From contig NZ_CAXBGN010000001.1 in the NCBI RefSeq assembly GCF_963975415.1, forward strand, positions 434,001 through 498,000: a stretch of 64,000 bases of DNA, written 5' to 3'. The translations under genes and the position numbers were made by a program. The notes under the pieces were generated by a model that was not told where the DNA came from, did no database searches, and saw nothing but the letters and a program-made list of their open reading frames with translations. This DNA is from Kriegella sp963975415 (GTDB lineage Bacteria > Bacteroidota > Bacteroidia > Flavobacteriales > Flavobacteriaceae). This document shows, in pieces, positions 7,801 through 16,607 of the stretch. Positions within the stretch are counted from its first letter, which is position 1, and each line of letters begins with the position of its first letter.

Positions 7801-9614
7801 AGGTCACCAAGCAATTTGGTTCGCGGTTCTAGCAGCGAACCTATGGTACCCGTATTTGTGGACTTGCTACCTGTAGCACTGGTTGCTTTGGCGCTAGCGG
7901 CGGCAGGTGCACCAGAAACCTTACGGACGTCTTGAAGCGTGTAATATTTGTGGATTCCAGGATCCTTTAGACTAAAACCCGAGAAGAATCCGGAGATGCT
8001 GGCGTTAAGGCAGTCCTGTTCCGCCCTCCATGCCTTTAAAACGGCGTTCAAATCTTCGAATTCACATTCATAATCAGAGGTATCGATGCTATCCAAGGAT
8101 TCATCGATACTCAAAACCTTGATTTCAAAGGGGAGGTTTTTTTCCGTCTTTATAGCATCAAGATCTGCCAGGGCAGTTCGGTAATCTTTGCCCAAATGAC
8201 CTTCGATCCTATAAAAGTCATTTGTACAAATATCATAGTCAAGCGGATTCTGAACGGCATCGCGTTCCGACAAGTTAGCGGTTCTGTATCCTAAATTTTC
8301 TCCTGAGGCAAATTTGTTGGTCTTTTCATGGTTCCAATGCTCGACAAGGCTCGAAGTGGTGGCAAAATAATAAGGAATAGAGCGGTCGCCCAACGCCTTA
8401 TCGCACTTTTTCGACGGTGTTACTTTTATCGAAGTTGTTGATTGTGGAATGCCATATTCCGTAACCATATAATGAAATCGTAGCAACAAGGCCCGTATCT
8501 TTTCAAGCTTCTCTTTTCCATGTGGAATAATAGGCGATGGATAAAAACTGTGCCTGTATTGCAAATAGCTTTCTACAGGTTCCAATTCGGCCAATAGCAG
8601 GTGTTTCGGAAAAGCGTCTACATCAGGACAGCATACTGCCCTGACATCAAAGATCAGACATTTGATTTCTTTGTAGGTATCCAATAAATCCAATAAAACA
8701 TCATAACGGTATTGGATATCCAGCGGAACATTTTTCGCATTAAAATTATATAGTTCATCAATTTTTTTATTGATGTTGGCGCTTTTTATTCCCAAGGAAT
8801 CTGTTTCCAACAATCTTGCAAAGTCGGTAAAAAGTTTGTTCACCCCGTTTTTTAACTGTGCCAATACGCCGGTTTCCTGAATAACTTTTCTGTAGCTTTC
8901 CTTTAACCGTATATAATCGGCCGTATTCGAGTTTTGCGATATTACCTCTTCCCCATTGGCATTGGTGATATAGCTGTTTTGGAGGATGACCCTTTTGATA
9001 TCGATTTCAGGTAAATCGATGTATTTTTTTGTATTGTTGTGCTTATCGAATATGGGATCGTTGTCGACATTGCTGATCCGTCTTGCATTTTCTTTGGAAA
9101 TCAACAATATTCTGACCTTGGCGGCCTGCTCTTCACCTTGGGCATCACAATCGGTCGAGGTACAGGGCGTTTCTTCGGTCGCATAATATTCTACATAAAG
9201 CACGGCAACCATAGTAGCGAGGTTCGAAACGGTATCGAGAGATTCGACACCACTGACCTGAGCCTCATCATCCGTCATAAGTTCCAAAAGTGGAATCCCT
9301 GTAAAACGATCATATTTGGCTTGGGTATCCTCGAAAACCCGTGCGTTTGTGAAAACGGCCCCTTTAAAGGAAACCAAATCCCCATCGGTAGTCAGCGCAC
9401 AACCCTTGGTCACCTCAATGGAGGTTTCTTCATTATATCTCACCTGCAATCCACATACGATACCCACCCCGCTGAGGCATATGCGTGACAAGCGGTCTTG
9501 ACGTTCAAAATGATCCACAACATCGTTCAGCTGAGAAGCCGTGAGCACCTGATCAGATACAAATCTCCTATATGCGGGTTCTTTTCCTTCCTTATTCAAT
9601 TGTGTTGTCGCCAT
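4833..9614 (-). CDS. 1593-aa eCIS structural protein with PKD domain and duplicated Ig-like modules (tail-tip or fibre candidate)
   Basis: Visible parts are: a beta-rich start (residues 1-130, with GVGIVCGLQVRYNEE); a helical middle (about 200-800, with an Ala/Ser/Thr-rich linker near 575-600); a beta region with paired cysteines (YICCSDCSP near 905); a PKD domain at about 1010-1095 (YFWDFGDDT and PEHLYS); two consecutive 160-residue modules at 1098-1257 and 1258-1418 that are roughly four-fifths identical by eye; and a helical C-terminus. It sits between the Afp12-like baseplate gene (4 bp away) and the tape-measure gene (3 bp), the position where Afp has its tail fibre (Afp13). PKD and Ig-like modules usually mediate binding, so a role in attachment or in decorating the baseplate is likely. 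No signal peptide. The exact place in the particle is unknown. Confidence 0.75.
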   Translation of the reverse strand: MATTQLNKEGKEPAYRRFVSDQVLTASQLNDVVDHFERQDRLSRICLSGVGIVCGLQVRYNEETSIEVTKGCALTTDGDLVSFKGAVFTNARVFEDTQAKYDRFTGIPLLELMTDDEAQVSGVESLDTVSNLATMVAVLYVEYYATEETPCTSTDCDAQGEEQAAKVRILLISKENARRISNVDNDPIFDKHNNTKKYIDLPEIDIKRVILQNSYITNANGEEVISQNSNTADYIRLKESYRKVIQETGVLAQLKNGVNKLFTDFARLLETDSLGIKSANINKKIDELYNFNAKNVPLDIQYRYDVLLDLLDTYKEIKCLIFDVRAVCCPDVDAFPKHLLLAELEPVESYLQYRHSFYPSPIIPHGKEKLEKIRALLLRFHYMVTEYGIPQSTTSIKVTPSKKCDKALGDRSIPYYFATTSSLVEHWNHEKTNKFASGENLGYRTANLSERDAVQNPLDYDICTNDFYRIEGHLGKDYRTALADLDAIKTEKNLPFEIKVLSIDESLDSIDTSDYECEFEDLNAVLKAWRAEQDCLNASISGFFSGFSLKDPGIHKYYTLQDVRKVSGAPAAASAKATSATGSKSTNTGTIGSLLEPRTKLLGDLKLDTAALKINFQNLIYKRDTVIEDNLKTDEDVLGNFVEKALKEKSEGSAVDIAAIVKTEIDKDPEIANWDKEVRKVALEQPYEILAYTKVATRDIPNNVSEITFDRIDRYDITVRNLCDRVETFKKSMTSLLFNKESSYVRKGYEEQYALLLNQLSVNCCAAEKMKVLLAEVQERKRKILELKLLSKFVEKHSGLEHKAGVEPGGTFVMVYKGRTVATRAVTGLTDLISSTNVSIDSIKNVFERGTLTTNVGKEKIDISKLDPKVGIDIRDIGLIDINLRDELLLRPTANVTENTVVADFALPYICCSDCSPVAFIVPKTTVSLRLPQDFVCLNEDTTPLPFEVSPVDGIVAADVGDGLIGGVVQTDGKFFFDASLLSEELLGQEIKFTVNGQFTDAKITVFRKPVFDFTASEPRLFKDNTVARVNFTVQGDELPENATYFWDFGDDTLPDNNTDKNPEHLYSLPVNEENTVTVSLTVTNGKCSTTETKDISFGSFALKENQVCLGDVGIEVGFSVTPGDALVATTEEFKGLTIEKEVIKIDPVSFDKFGTPIGFTVNGISTTETLTVNPIPKAIFTADQVGEVLELANISENASSYIWTVNGKITNRANRLGFSIPVNVDSPRTFVVSLQARSESCGSDIDGPRTITVETGFASFALKEKQVCLGDVEIEVGFSVTPGDALVATTEKIEGLTIEKEVIKIDPAAFAKFDTPIGFTVNGISTIETLTINPMPKAIFSGEQVDGQLVLSNTSENASSYIWTVNGEITNRANRLALRIPLNANSPRIFVVSLEARSESCGSHLDGPRTITVERDGVEANCTEETTAKVDADNEMLRRLNMQGSNIIQPLWTNALEQYQEVLNNLEDYSSGKKNGDLQKLFQQPLETTSAVIMEVGTRTEEGVRALQIFETQLQLFYNVLGCQNEDQLSSSSEIKALLEGTIQIKRQFKDQSISFSESYKNFGTEYIANRVDADTPTLNNHFVIVKREKLI
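5361..6323 (-). repeat. Tandem duplication of a 480-bp module in the PKD protein gene
   Basis: Codons 1098-1257 and 1258-1418 are two copies in tandem. Each begins SFALKE, contains VCLGDV, GFSVTPGDALVATTE, PIGFTVNGIST and NASSYIWTVNG, and ends RSESCGS then DGPRTITVE. I count about 34 differences in 158 aligned residues. Long DNA runs are shared, for example ataggaactggcattttc near 5529 and 6009. Differences cluster in a few short surface-like segments (copy positions 34-39, 52-58 and 85-98). Confidence 0.93.
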
Positions 9615-9618
9615 GATA

Positions 9619-12456
9619 TTACTCTTTAAGGTTGCCCATATTTGTTCTACCCAATATTATTTTATTTCCTTTGGTCTCCGTATCGTCATTATCGCAATCG
9701 TGCAGCTTTCCCGATCGGTAGATACTATGTATGCCGTTCAGGCATGGAATAAGCGCTGCGAGCGTATTTCTATAGGTGGCTATTTCATCGGAATTGGGGG
9801 TTCCGTCCCCGCATTTCAGTTGCAACTGCTCTAAAAAAAGTCTGTATTTTTCCTGAATTTCAAGCATGTCGTTTTCGCTGTCGGGAACTACACCCCTGAC
9901 ATGTCCGACCCAACATATTTTCGCCAATATGTGGGCCGGAAGTTCTTCCCGAATAATTCTTTCCATATAATTTCTAAAATCGGTGTTGAAAAATCGAAGG
10001 GACCATCCCGGAAGAATTATGGAAACCCTGAATGAATAGGGGTCCAATGGACCACAGGTCTCACAGTCCCCGTCGAGACAAGAAGGCATAAAAGTTTCCG
10101 CAGGAGCATCAGGAAGGTCATTTTTTGAAGGAAGGTTTTCGCCCTCCTCACTTGAAGTATTATAGGTGTCGGGCCGCAATAAAATATGCTCGACAAGATA
10201 CATGCCCTCTTGATTGGCACTGAGATCCTTCAAATACGCAACGATTTCATCCCGTTTTTGAATAGATGTTTCTTCCGCAGCGGTATAGGCGATTTTTCGA
10301 GCCACGATCCGATCTTCACTTTCAATATCCTGAACAGCAGGGTTTACTATGTTGAAGTAGGTTCTACCGTTTTTGGTCTTTTTCAGATCGTAATTGGCTG
10401 TATCCTTTGCCAATTCGAAAGATAGAAAAAGCTCCTCAAAGGCATCGGTCAGCGAATGGTAGTGTTTGCTAGAAGATAGTAAAATAGCATCCCCGTTTGT
10501 GATCCTCCAACGATATTCCGTAATATTGTCCTCGACTTTATCGGTTTCGTCGTAAACCTCCATCGCATCGGTCAAAAGATTTCTGCGGCTATAATCGGAA
10601 ACTCCCGTAAGCCTGGCAATTCTTTTTTGTGCACCTGATACATTTTCGGTGTCCCACACGGTGGGGTCGCAATAATTGAATCCTGCCCCCCTCTCACAGC
10701 TTATTTCCTGGTATTCTTCGACGAACTTGGTCTTTGCCTTTAAAATCCGGTGTTTCGAATTGCCTTCACCATAGATCATTTTCATTATAAAAGTATAATC
10801 ACTGAACTTTTCCGCAAACCGCGCAATGAGGTGATCTAAAAATTGATTTCTCCTATCATAAAAAGTACGGTCTTCCCCACCTTCCGAATTGTCTTTTAGG
10901 GTGTTACTGAGCCCTACCAAAGTTTCATCATAAGAGGCGGTATCCAATAACGTATCAATATCCGTTATATCAGGAACACCTTGTGTAAAGTAGGTCTGCT
11001 TTTCGATTGCTGTGAGCTCGGAAAGCGCATTTACAGTGTACAACTTTCTTAGGTTATCATCGACCGATAGCAAATCTTTTGCCTTTGAAAGATGTGCAAA
11101 ATAATTCGCCAATACCTGATCAAAAAACAATAGGTATGCCTTTAATTGTTTGGCCTTTGCTCTTCTTTCCTTGCTCGCGCGACCTGGTAGTCCGACTTCG
11201 GAAATACCGTAGGTTTCAGGAAAATCGTTTTGTATGGTAGTGTATTCGCCCGCATCGGAGAAAGTACCCAATGGAAAGGAAACATCTTCAGTCGAAATTG
11301 AGGACAATTGCTCTTTTTCTTCCTGTTCCAACTCATCCAGAATTTGTGACACCCGTGTTTCATTCACTCCGATAGGTAGCAGTCCCTTACTAAAGTTAAA
11401 AACGCTTTGGCTACAATCTGAACATTCTTCATCTTCAACTTTCCAACACAGCACAGGTTTGTGATTGGGTTTCACACAAATAATCCATGGATCTTGTGCT
11501 TCCCCGTTCTCGCCGCATGTTTTTATCGAAATGTCCTTAATGGTCAGGACACCTTCAATTTTCATAATAAGTTGTATGATATCCGAAAGTCGTACCTGGG
11601 TTCTCAAGTCTGCGGCCTTAAGGTCTTCGTTGTCGACAAAACCTCCTTGAAAATTATCCGGTTCGATACAACCTCCGACAAACGGAACCGGACCTTCAAA
11701 GATTTGGTCTGTTGTATATCCCTTATCATACATTTGCTGTAACGAATAAAAAGGAACCGAAGGCGAAAGGTAATCGCCAACAGCTTTGATAATCAAGGCT
11801 TGTATGCGTTCTTCGTCTGCATCAGGGGCAACATCCAAATACACGCAGATGTTTAGGTGTTGCTCAGGAATTTCGCAGATGTTCACAAGATCTTCGCAAA
11901 GATTTCTATTTTGATGATAGATTTCCCTCACCCTCTTAAAAACTACTTCGGGGTCTTTAACGTTTTCCTCAAGATCCAGATATATATCGTTCAACCCCTG
12001 AAGTGCAAATTCCTTTTGGTCCTTTTTATCTATTTCGAAGGGAGTGTACGACATAGTGTGATTCTTGCAATTGAGGTATACTTTTCTGTCGTGTTTAAGT
12101 ATCCAAGCGTTTTTCACCTCTTTCAAATGCACAAACAACTTGCGATAATCTAGTGCAGTCACTGGTTTTGAAGGAAGTATGTTTACAGCCGAAATAAACT
12201 GCTGATGCATTTTAGCGAAATTGTCGGTTTCCGAGGCCAACAGATTTTCTATGGGCATCTCCATACGCTGGGAAAGATCGGTAATGGCATAACATAGCAT
12301 TTCCAGCATGGTAATGCCAGGATCGTGTACATTGTAATCCGTCCAAATCTTGCTACCCATATTTTCAAGATAGGTAATGCCCGCCTGGCGCAAAAAGTCG
12401 AAATCCAAATCGTCTTTGGTAGCAATATTCTTCGGTATGGTAATCGTTTCGCTCAT
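9619..12456 (-). CDS. eCIS baseplate protein, Afp12 type
   Basis: The 945-residue protein has near its N-terminus the hallmark DYNVHDPGITMLEMLCYAI (about 40-58), found in Afp12/Pvc12-type proteins that form baseplate wedges with the Afp11 type and are related to phage gp6-like proteins. It is sometimes misnamed in databases after unrelated enzymes; nothing enzymatic is visible. A Cys-rich stretch near 790 (CLDGDCETCGP) and another near 345 (CWKVEDEECSDCS) may bind metal or form disulfides after release. The gene starts 10 bp after the Afp11-like gene and ends 4 bp before the large PKD protein. Assignment rests on the motif, the length and the neighbour order. Confidence 0.88.
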   Translation of the reverse strand: MSETITIPKNIATKDDLDFDFLRQAGITYLENMGSKIWTDYNVHDPGITMLEMLCYAITDLSQRMEMPIENLLASETDNFAKMHQQFISAVNILPSKPVTALDYRKLFVHLKEVKNAWILKHDRKVYLNCKNHTMSYTPFEIDKKDQKEFALQGLNDIYLDLEENVKDPEVVFKRVREIYHQNRNLCEDLVNICEIPEQHLNICVYLDVAPDADEERIQALIIKAVGDYLSPSVPFYSLQQMYDKGYTTDQIFEGPVPFVGGCIEPDNFQGGFVDNEDLKAADLRTQVRLSDIIQLIMKIEGVLTIKDISIKTCGENGEAQDPWIICVKPNHKPVLCWKVEDEECSDCSQSVFNFSKGLLPIGVNETRVSQILDELEQEEKEQLSSISTEDVSFPLGTFSDAGEYTTIQNDFPETYGISEVGLPGRASKERRAKAKQLKAYLLFFDQVLANYFAHLSKAKDLLSVDDNLRKLYTVNALSELTAIEKQTYFTQGVPDITDIDTLLDTASYDETLVGLSNTLKDNSEGGEDRTFYDRRNQFLDHLIARFAEKFSDYTFIMKMIYGEGNSKHRILKAKTKFVEEYQEISCERGAGFNYCDPTVWDTENVSGAQKRIARLTGVSDYSRRNLLTDAMEVYDETDKVEDNITEYRWRITNGDAILLSSSKHYHSLTDAFEELFLSFELAKDTANYDLKKTKNGRTYFNIVNPAVQDIESEDRIVARKIAYTAAEETSIQKRDEIVAYLKDLSANQEGMYLVEHILLRPDTYNTSSEEGENLPSKNDLPDAPAETFMPSCLDGDCETCGPLDPYSFRVSIILPGWSLRFFNTDFRNYMERIIREELPAHILAKICWVGHVRGVVPDSENDMLEIQEKYRLFLEQLQLKCGDGTPNSDEIATYRNTLAALIPCLNGIHSIYRSGKLHDCDNDDTETKGNKIILGRTNMGNLKE

Positions 12457-12466
12457 ATACTTATCA

Positions 12467-15400
12467 TTATGCGGTTACACATTCATCTATGCCGATGGCC
12501 TCGACAACGTGTAGCTCATATTTAACCGAGGTCAAAATGGTCTTTGAATTCTTAGGTATGACCTTGTCCACACTTTCATAGACCACGTCGCCGTTCACAT
12601 CCAACCTATCTGTTGCCAGCTGCAGCTCGAAATCTTTCATATAGTCTACATACCCCAATTTTTCTATATAAAAAATGACAATGCTCTTATGTAAGGTTAT
12701 TCCAAAATTGATTTCCGCGGTTTCTTCATAGGCCCATGGAGCCAAAAACTTGGCAATATCCTTTCGAAGTTCCTTGGAATAAAAGTTTGCATCCTTTCCT
12801 TTGTGGAATTTTACCTTTAGGGAAATCCTGACTTCCTGATAATCTGGATTTTCGACCAGGGCATTCACATGTAGCGTATTCAGCGAATTGATAAATTCCT
12901 GTATTTCATTTCTTTTGGCTTTGCTAATCCTTGGTTTATAACTATCAAAGACATTCTGATCTACTATATTGGGGATGACGATAACAGTCACACTTCCTGG
13001 CGCCAGTTCGGAGGTAGGGGAAGTATGTTTTAAACAATTTACTTTATAGATGTCGGAAAAATGTTCTAGAATCAGTTGTTCGTAATCGGAAATGGTGAGC
13101 GCCCGCTGCTTGTGGCGCAATCGTTCACTTACCCGTCTGTAAAAATTGTCATCGTTCTCTTTGGGCACTCCGTCTGAGGAGCTATGCGGTTGTGAAACCC
13201 CTTTTAAGGTAGCGATACGTTCAACCAATTTAGAGATGGTACCCGCTGGCAGTCCGGTCGCCAAATGGGAAACTTCATTATTATTGTTCTCAAATTCTGC
13301 CAGGGCAGCCTGGGCATTGATGCTTACCGCTTGGCAGACCGTGTCGAACTTCTTGATATTCTTGATTTTTAGCCAAAAGAAATCTCCCGGCAACCTCGTG
13401 TTATTCTTGGTCGCCTCCCTAGGAATAGATATACGGACGATACCCGATTTTAAAAGATTATCAGTACCATTGGAAATTATAAAGACTTGGTTCAAGGGTT
13501 TCCATTCCTCGTTGCTTAAGATCAACCACTCCAATTTTTCATCATCCTGAAAAGTAGCTAATCCTTCATATTCCGGATTTTCACTTCCTTCGAGTACTTG
13601 CACCAACAGCGCCACTTGTTGTAGTTGTTCCGCATTTTCGAGAGCCACATAAAGCTCGCCCTTTTCATAATTGGGAACCAACGTGCATCTTTTACCTTCC
13701 TCCTTAATGAAATCATGACTTGATTTCAAATAGGTATGCTGCTCCGATTGTCCGAAGGGGTGTTCATGAAATAGCTCTAACGATTCATCGAGGTAGTCTG
13801 CAAGATTCGTTTTGGCACTCGTGGTATCGGTATTTAAATCAAATTGTTTGCTGACCGAGGCATCATAACTAATTCGTAGGGTATCTACCAAAGGGGTATA
13901 AGGTTCATTGGGTACCAAGGCACTGACATCAAACTGTGACAATGCCACTGCATAAATTTTTGGATACAGGGCATGCAAAAACGATTGTTGTAGCGACAAT
14001 CGAACAAAGCCCTTTTTTGCGGTCGCTGAAAAGTTCTCCTGCTGTACGGCATTATCGAACAACAATTGGGTACCTCCCATAATTCCCTGCTTTAAATCGA
14101 AAAAGGTATTGTCAAAAAGAACATTGATATCATTTATTATTCCTTCGGTCGTTTTCTTTGAAAACCCTTTGGTGTTTTTGGTAGAAGAGTTGCTGAACTT
14201 CGCTATCAGGGTGTGCTTTGAAGACGAAGTGTTCTTGTCTTCTTTTGGCTGTTCCACATTTAATGTTGTACGGTAGGCATTACCGTCTTTCTCAAAAAGA
14301 ACCCCTTCGTTTTCCACTGTTCTCGGCTGCCAGTTTCGATTGTTCAGCGTTTCCACATTAACCTTAAAATCACTATCGTTTTCAATAATCAGACCACCAT
14401 CCAAAGAATCGGAGTTTGCTGCAGTAGTGAGCGTATACGTGCTTTTACCTAAATTGGTCAAATGATTTTGGCGATAGGCATGATAATGCTTTACAATATT
14501 TTGATCAACTCCCTCATAAAATGGGGTATCTTTCCATTGAATATCGATATTTATCTTGGTCCATGGTTTGTTCAACGCTTCTTGACAGCCGATATAAAGC
14601 TTTGATCCTTTGACCGGCTGAGGACCAAATGGTAGAAATGGCTTGGAAGCATCCAGTCTGCCTAAATCGTTCTCCAAAATAAATTCCTGCATTTCCGCTA
14701 CTTGAACATCAATACTGATTTTTGCAAGCTTGTGGGTTCTTAGTATATTATAGAGTGTATACCCCTCATTTTCATCTTTCGATTTAAATAAAAACCGCGC
14801 AACCGGGTTGGCAGAGTTAAAGTTTTCCAGCAACACCTCCTTATTGTAGGGAAGTACGGCGTCAAGACCCTCGGAAAGTTCCACAACCAACACCATCTTT
14901 TTATTCGACAAAGACGATTCCTCGGTCTTGACGGTCGCGGGAATCCATTCCTTTTCACCGCTAAAAAGAACTTCAAGTGCATCATCGAAAACCGCATTGG
15001 AAAAAGAGGCTTTCAGATTTGCGTCAAAATCAAACGTAAAGGTAACCGTACGTATTCCTTCCTTTAGCAACAGGATAGGGGATGCAACTGCAAAACCCAA
15101 TTTGGCATTGGGAAGGTCGGGAATACTGTCTTCGCTCTCAAAATCGGGATGCCCAAAAGGCCACCACTTTATTTCACCATCGGGAAATGCCTCCCCCAGA
15201 CCATTGTAAGAATTGGCTACCTCTGAATATTTCACTGCCTTGCCCTCTTCATGAAATACATTTTTTAATGCAGCTACCTTGGCCTTGTTTACGATCAGTT
15301 CTTCCCTAGTTTTATATATTCTTTTAGCACCATGACCGTCTTTCCCCCCATCCAAAGCGGTTTGTTCCACAACCCTTGCTTCCGATGCATTCTTTGCCAA

Positions 15401-15835
15401 TTCAAAAAGCACATGTACCTTATCGGGAGTTGCCGCCTTATGGTCTAGGTTCAGTACCTTTTTATAATAGAAGTCCAAATGTTTTTTAGAAAGATTATTC
15501 AGTCGCTTTTGACTTAATTCGATAAGGTTTAGGAAGCATACGAACAGGGTCAAGTGTGGGTTTAGATCTTTATTGATTTTGGCATTGGCAAGTAATGTTG
15601 TGAGCTTATCCTTTTCCTCAAAGAACTGTTGCCAATTCTCGCCGTCTGCCGTGTTAGTCTCCGTTTTAAAATAGTTGATATTGCTCGCAAAAGCATGGGC
15701 AAAAGCCATCCAGTCTTCAATGTTTAAATCATGAAGTTTTACCGAATCAGGGTCCAAGGCAGCAATAAATCGCTGATTTTGGTCCGTTCCGTTTCTTTGA
15801 AGAAGAATGTCGCTATGGTTACAGTCTTTGGCCAT
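12467..15835 (-). CDS. eCIS baseplate J-like protein, Afp11 type
   Basis: The protein has 1122 residues. The C-terminal third carries the baseplate-J/gp47-like signature: RRVSERLRHKQRALTISDYE (about 905-924), then ILEHFSDIYKVNCL and a late segment on pairing of neighbouring wedges (EVRISLKVKFHKGKDANFYS region). The N-terminal two thirds is a long beta-rich insertion typical of the large eCIS versions of this protein. With the Afp12-type protein it forms the wedge that surrounds the spike. It follows the gp25-like gene by 56 bp, the longest gap inside the structural part of the operon; that gap contains a weak heptamer-like stretch. Confidence 0.9.
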   Translation of the reverse strand: MAKDCNHSDILLQRNGTDQNQRFIAALDPDSVKLHDLNIEDWMAFAHAFASNINYFKTETNTADGENWQQFFEEKDKLTTLLANAKINKDLNPHLTLFVCFLNLIELSQKRLNNLSKKHLDFYYKKVLNLDHKAATPDKVHVLFELAKNASEARVVEQTALDGGKDGHGAKRIYKTREELIVNKAKVAALKNVFHEEGKAVKYSEVANSYNGLGEAFPDGEIKWWPFGHPDFESEDSIPDLPNAKLGFAVASPILLLKEGIRTVTFTFDFDANLKASFSNAVFDDALEVLFSGEKEWIPATVKTEESSLSNKKMVLVVELSEGLDAVLPYNKEVLLENFNSANPVARFLFKSKDENEGYTLYNILRTHKLAKISIDVQVAEMQEFILENDLGRLDASKPFLPFGPQPVKGSKLYIGCQEALNKPWTKINIDIQWKDTPFYEGVDQNIVKHYHAYRQNHLTNLGKSTYTLTTAANSDSLDGGLIIENDSDFKVNVETLNNRNWQPRTVENEGVLFEKDGNAYRTTLNVEQPKEDKNTSSSKHTLIAKFSNSSTKNTKGFSKKTTEGIINDINVLFDNTFFDLKQGIMGGTQLLFDNAVQQENFSATAKKGFVRLSLQQSFLHALYPKIYAVALSQFDVSALVPNEPYTPLVDTLRISYDASVSKQFDLNTDTTSAKTNLADYLDESLELFHEHPFGQSEQHTYLKSSHDFIKEEGKRCTLVPNYEKGELYVALENAEQLQQVALLVQVLEGSENPEYEGLATFQDDEKLEWLILSNEEWKPLNQVFIISNGTDNLLKSGIVRISIPREATKNNTRLPGDFFWLKIKNIKKFDTVCQAVSINAQAALAEFENNNNEVSHLATGLPAGTISKLVERIATLKGVSQPHSSSDGVPKENDDNFYRRVSERLRHKQRALTISDYEQLILEHFSDIYKVNCLKHTSPTSELAPGSVTVIVIPNIVDQNVFDSYKPRISKAKRNEIQEFINSLNTLHVNALVENPDYQEVRISLKVKFHKGKDANFYSKELRKDIAKFLAPWAYEETAEINFGITLHKSIVIFYIEKLGYVDYMKDFELQLATDRLDVNGDVVYESVDKVIPKNSKTILTSVKYELHVVEAIGIDECVTA

Positions 15836-15891
15836 TGTTCGCTTTATTGTTACTTGTTTACTGTTCCCTTTATTGCAAACAGCTCATTGAA

Positions 15892-16302
15892 CTACACATC
15901 AGTGCCTTCCTCCCTATAAAAGGGAAATACCAAATTTGCCCTGGCATTGGTTGCCCGAATCAGATATTCGACCAGAATCAGGAATTTTCCTTCCAAATCG
16001 TCCGATTCGGAAATATCTATTTTTATCACATCGATCCGCGGCTCGAAATACAGGATGGCCGTTCTGATCAATTCTACTACATAGGTCTTTAAGGTGAGGT
16101 TCAATGGCTCGAACAACATGTCGTCTAAATTGCAACCGTATTTGGGTACCATAATACGTTCACCCAAACGTGTTGACAGTAAAATTTCCAAACTTTTCTT
16201 GATATCTACTTCGTCAGAAGTCATCACAACCGTTTTTGACTCTTTGTCAAACTCTGGGGGAAAACTCCAACCTGTTCCTAAAAATGATGTATTGTCCGCC
16301 AT
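15892..16302 (-). CDS. gp25-like baseplate protein (Afp9)
   Basis: The 136-residue protein matches the GPW/gp25 family: SLEILLSTRLGERIMVPKYG (about 37-56) is the family hallmark, followed by the conserved LRTAI-type helix (LIRTAILYFEPRID). In phage T4 and in injection systems this small protein joins the baseplate wedge to the sheath and starts sheath assembly. The gene begins 4 bp after the PAAR gene. The order here is spike (8), tip (10), gp25 (9), a small swap relative to simple numeric Afp order. There is nothing unusual in length or residues. Confidence 0.95.
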   Translation of the reverse strand: MADNTSFLGTGWSFPPEFDKESKTVVMTSDEVDIKKSLEILLSTRLGERIMVPKYGCNLDDMLFEPLNLTLKTYVVELIRTAILYFEPRIDVIKIDISESDDLEGKFLILVEYLIRATNARANLVFPFYREEGTDV

Positions 16303-16306
16303 ATCT

Positions 16307-16597
16307 TTATCCTATTAAAACCGTGGGTAATCCTGCCACAATGGTGCCTCCATGAGCCGTTGAATCGCCCATTCTTGCCGCTGGCATACCCCCGATCATT
16401 ACTGTTCCCGATCCGACCAATATGGAATCTGGTGGACCAACACAAGTGGCCATATCACCAACCCTTGCTGCGGGCAATCCGCCAATTAGTACCGTTGGTT
16501 CGCCTGCGGGTAATATTGGACCCCCAACATGAGGGACCGTACCTGTTGTCATAGGACAAACATGCATATCGGTTATTCTTGCAGCCGGTGCTCCCAT
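16307..16597 (-). CDS. PAAR-repeat spike tip protein (Afp10)
   Basis: The 96-residue protein shows three PAAR-type repeats: PAARITD at the start, PAARVGDMATC in the middle and PAARMGDSTAHGG near the end. His and Cys residues (DMHVCP, GDMATC, TAHGG) are suited to hold the zinc ion that stabilises the cone. It caps the VgrG-like spike as the piercing point. It carries no extension, so no toxin domain is attached to the tip in this system. It begins 10 bp after the spike gene and ends 4 bp before the gp25-like gene. Confidence 0.96.
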   Translation of the reverse strand: MGAPAARITDMHVCPMTTGTVPHVGGPILPAGEPTVLIGGLPAARVGDMATCVGPPDSILVGSGTVMIGGMPAARMGDSTAHGGTIVAGLPTVLIG

Positions 16598-16607
16598 TTC
16601 TATTCTA

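Noticed and set aside
4833..9614. Second tail-fibre or toxin call for the 1593-aa protein
   Set aside because: Only a PKD domain, repeated beta modules and helices are visible; no catalytic motif supports a toxin.
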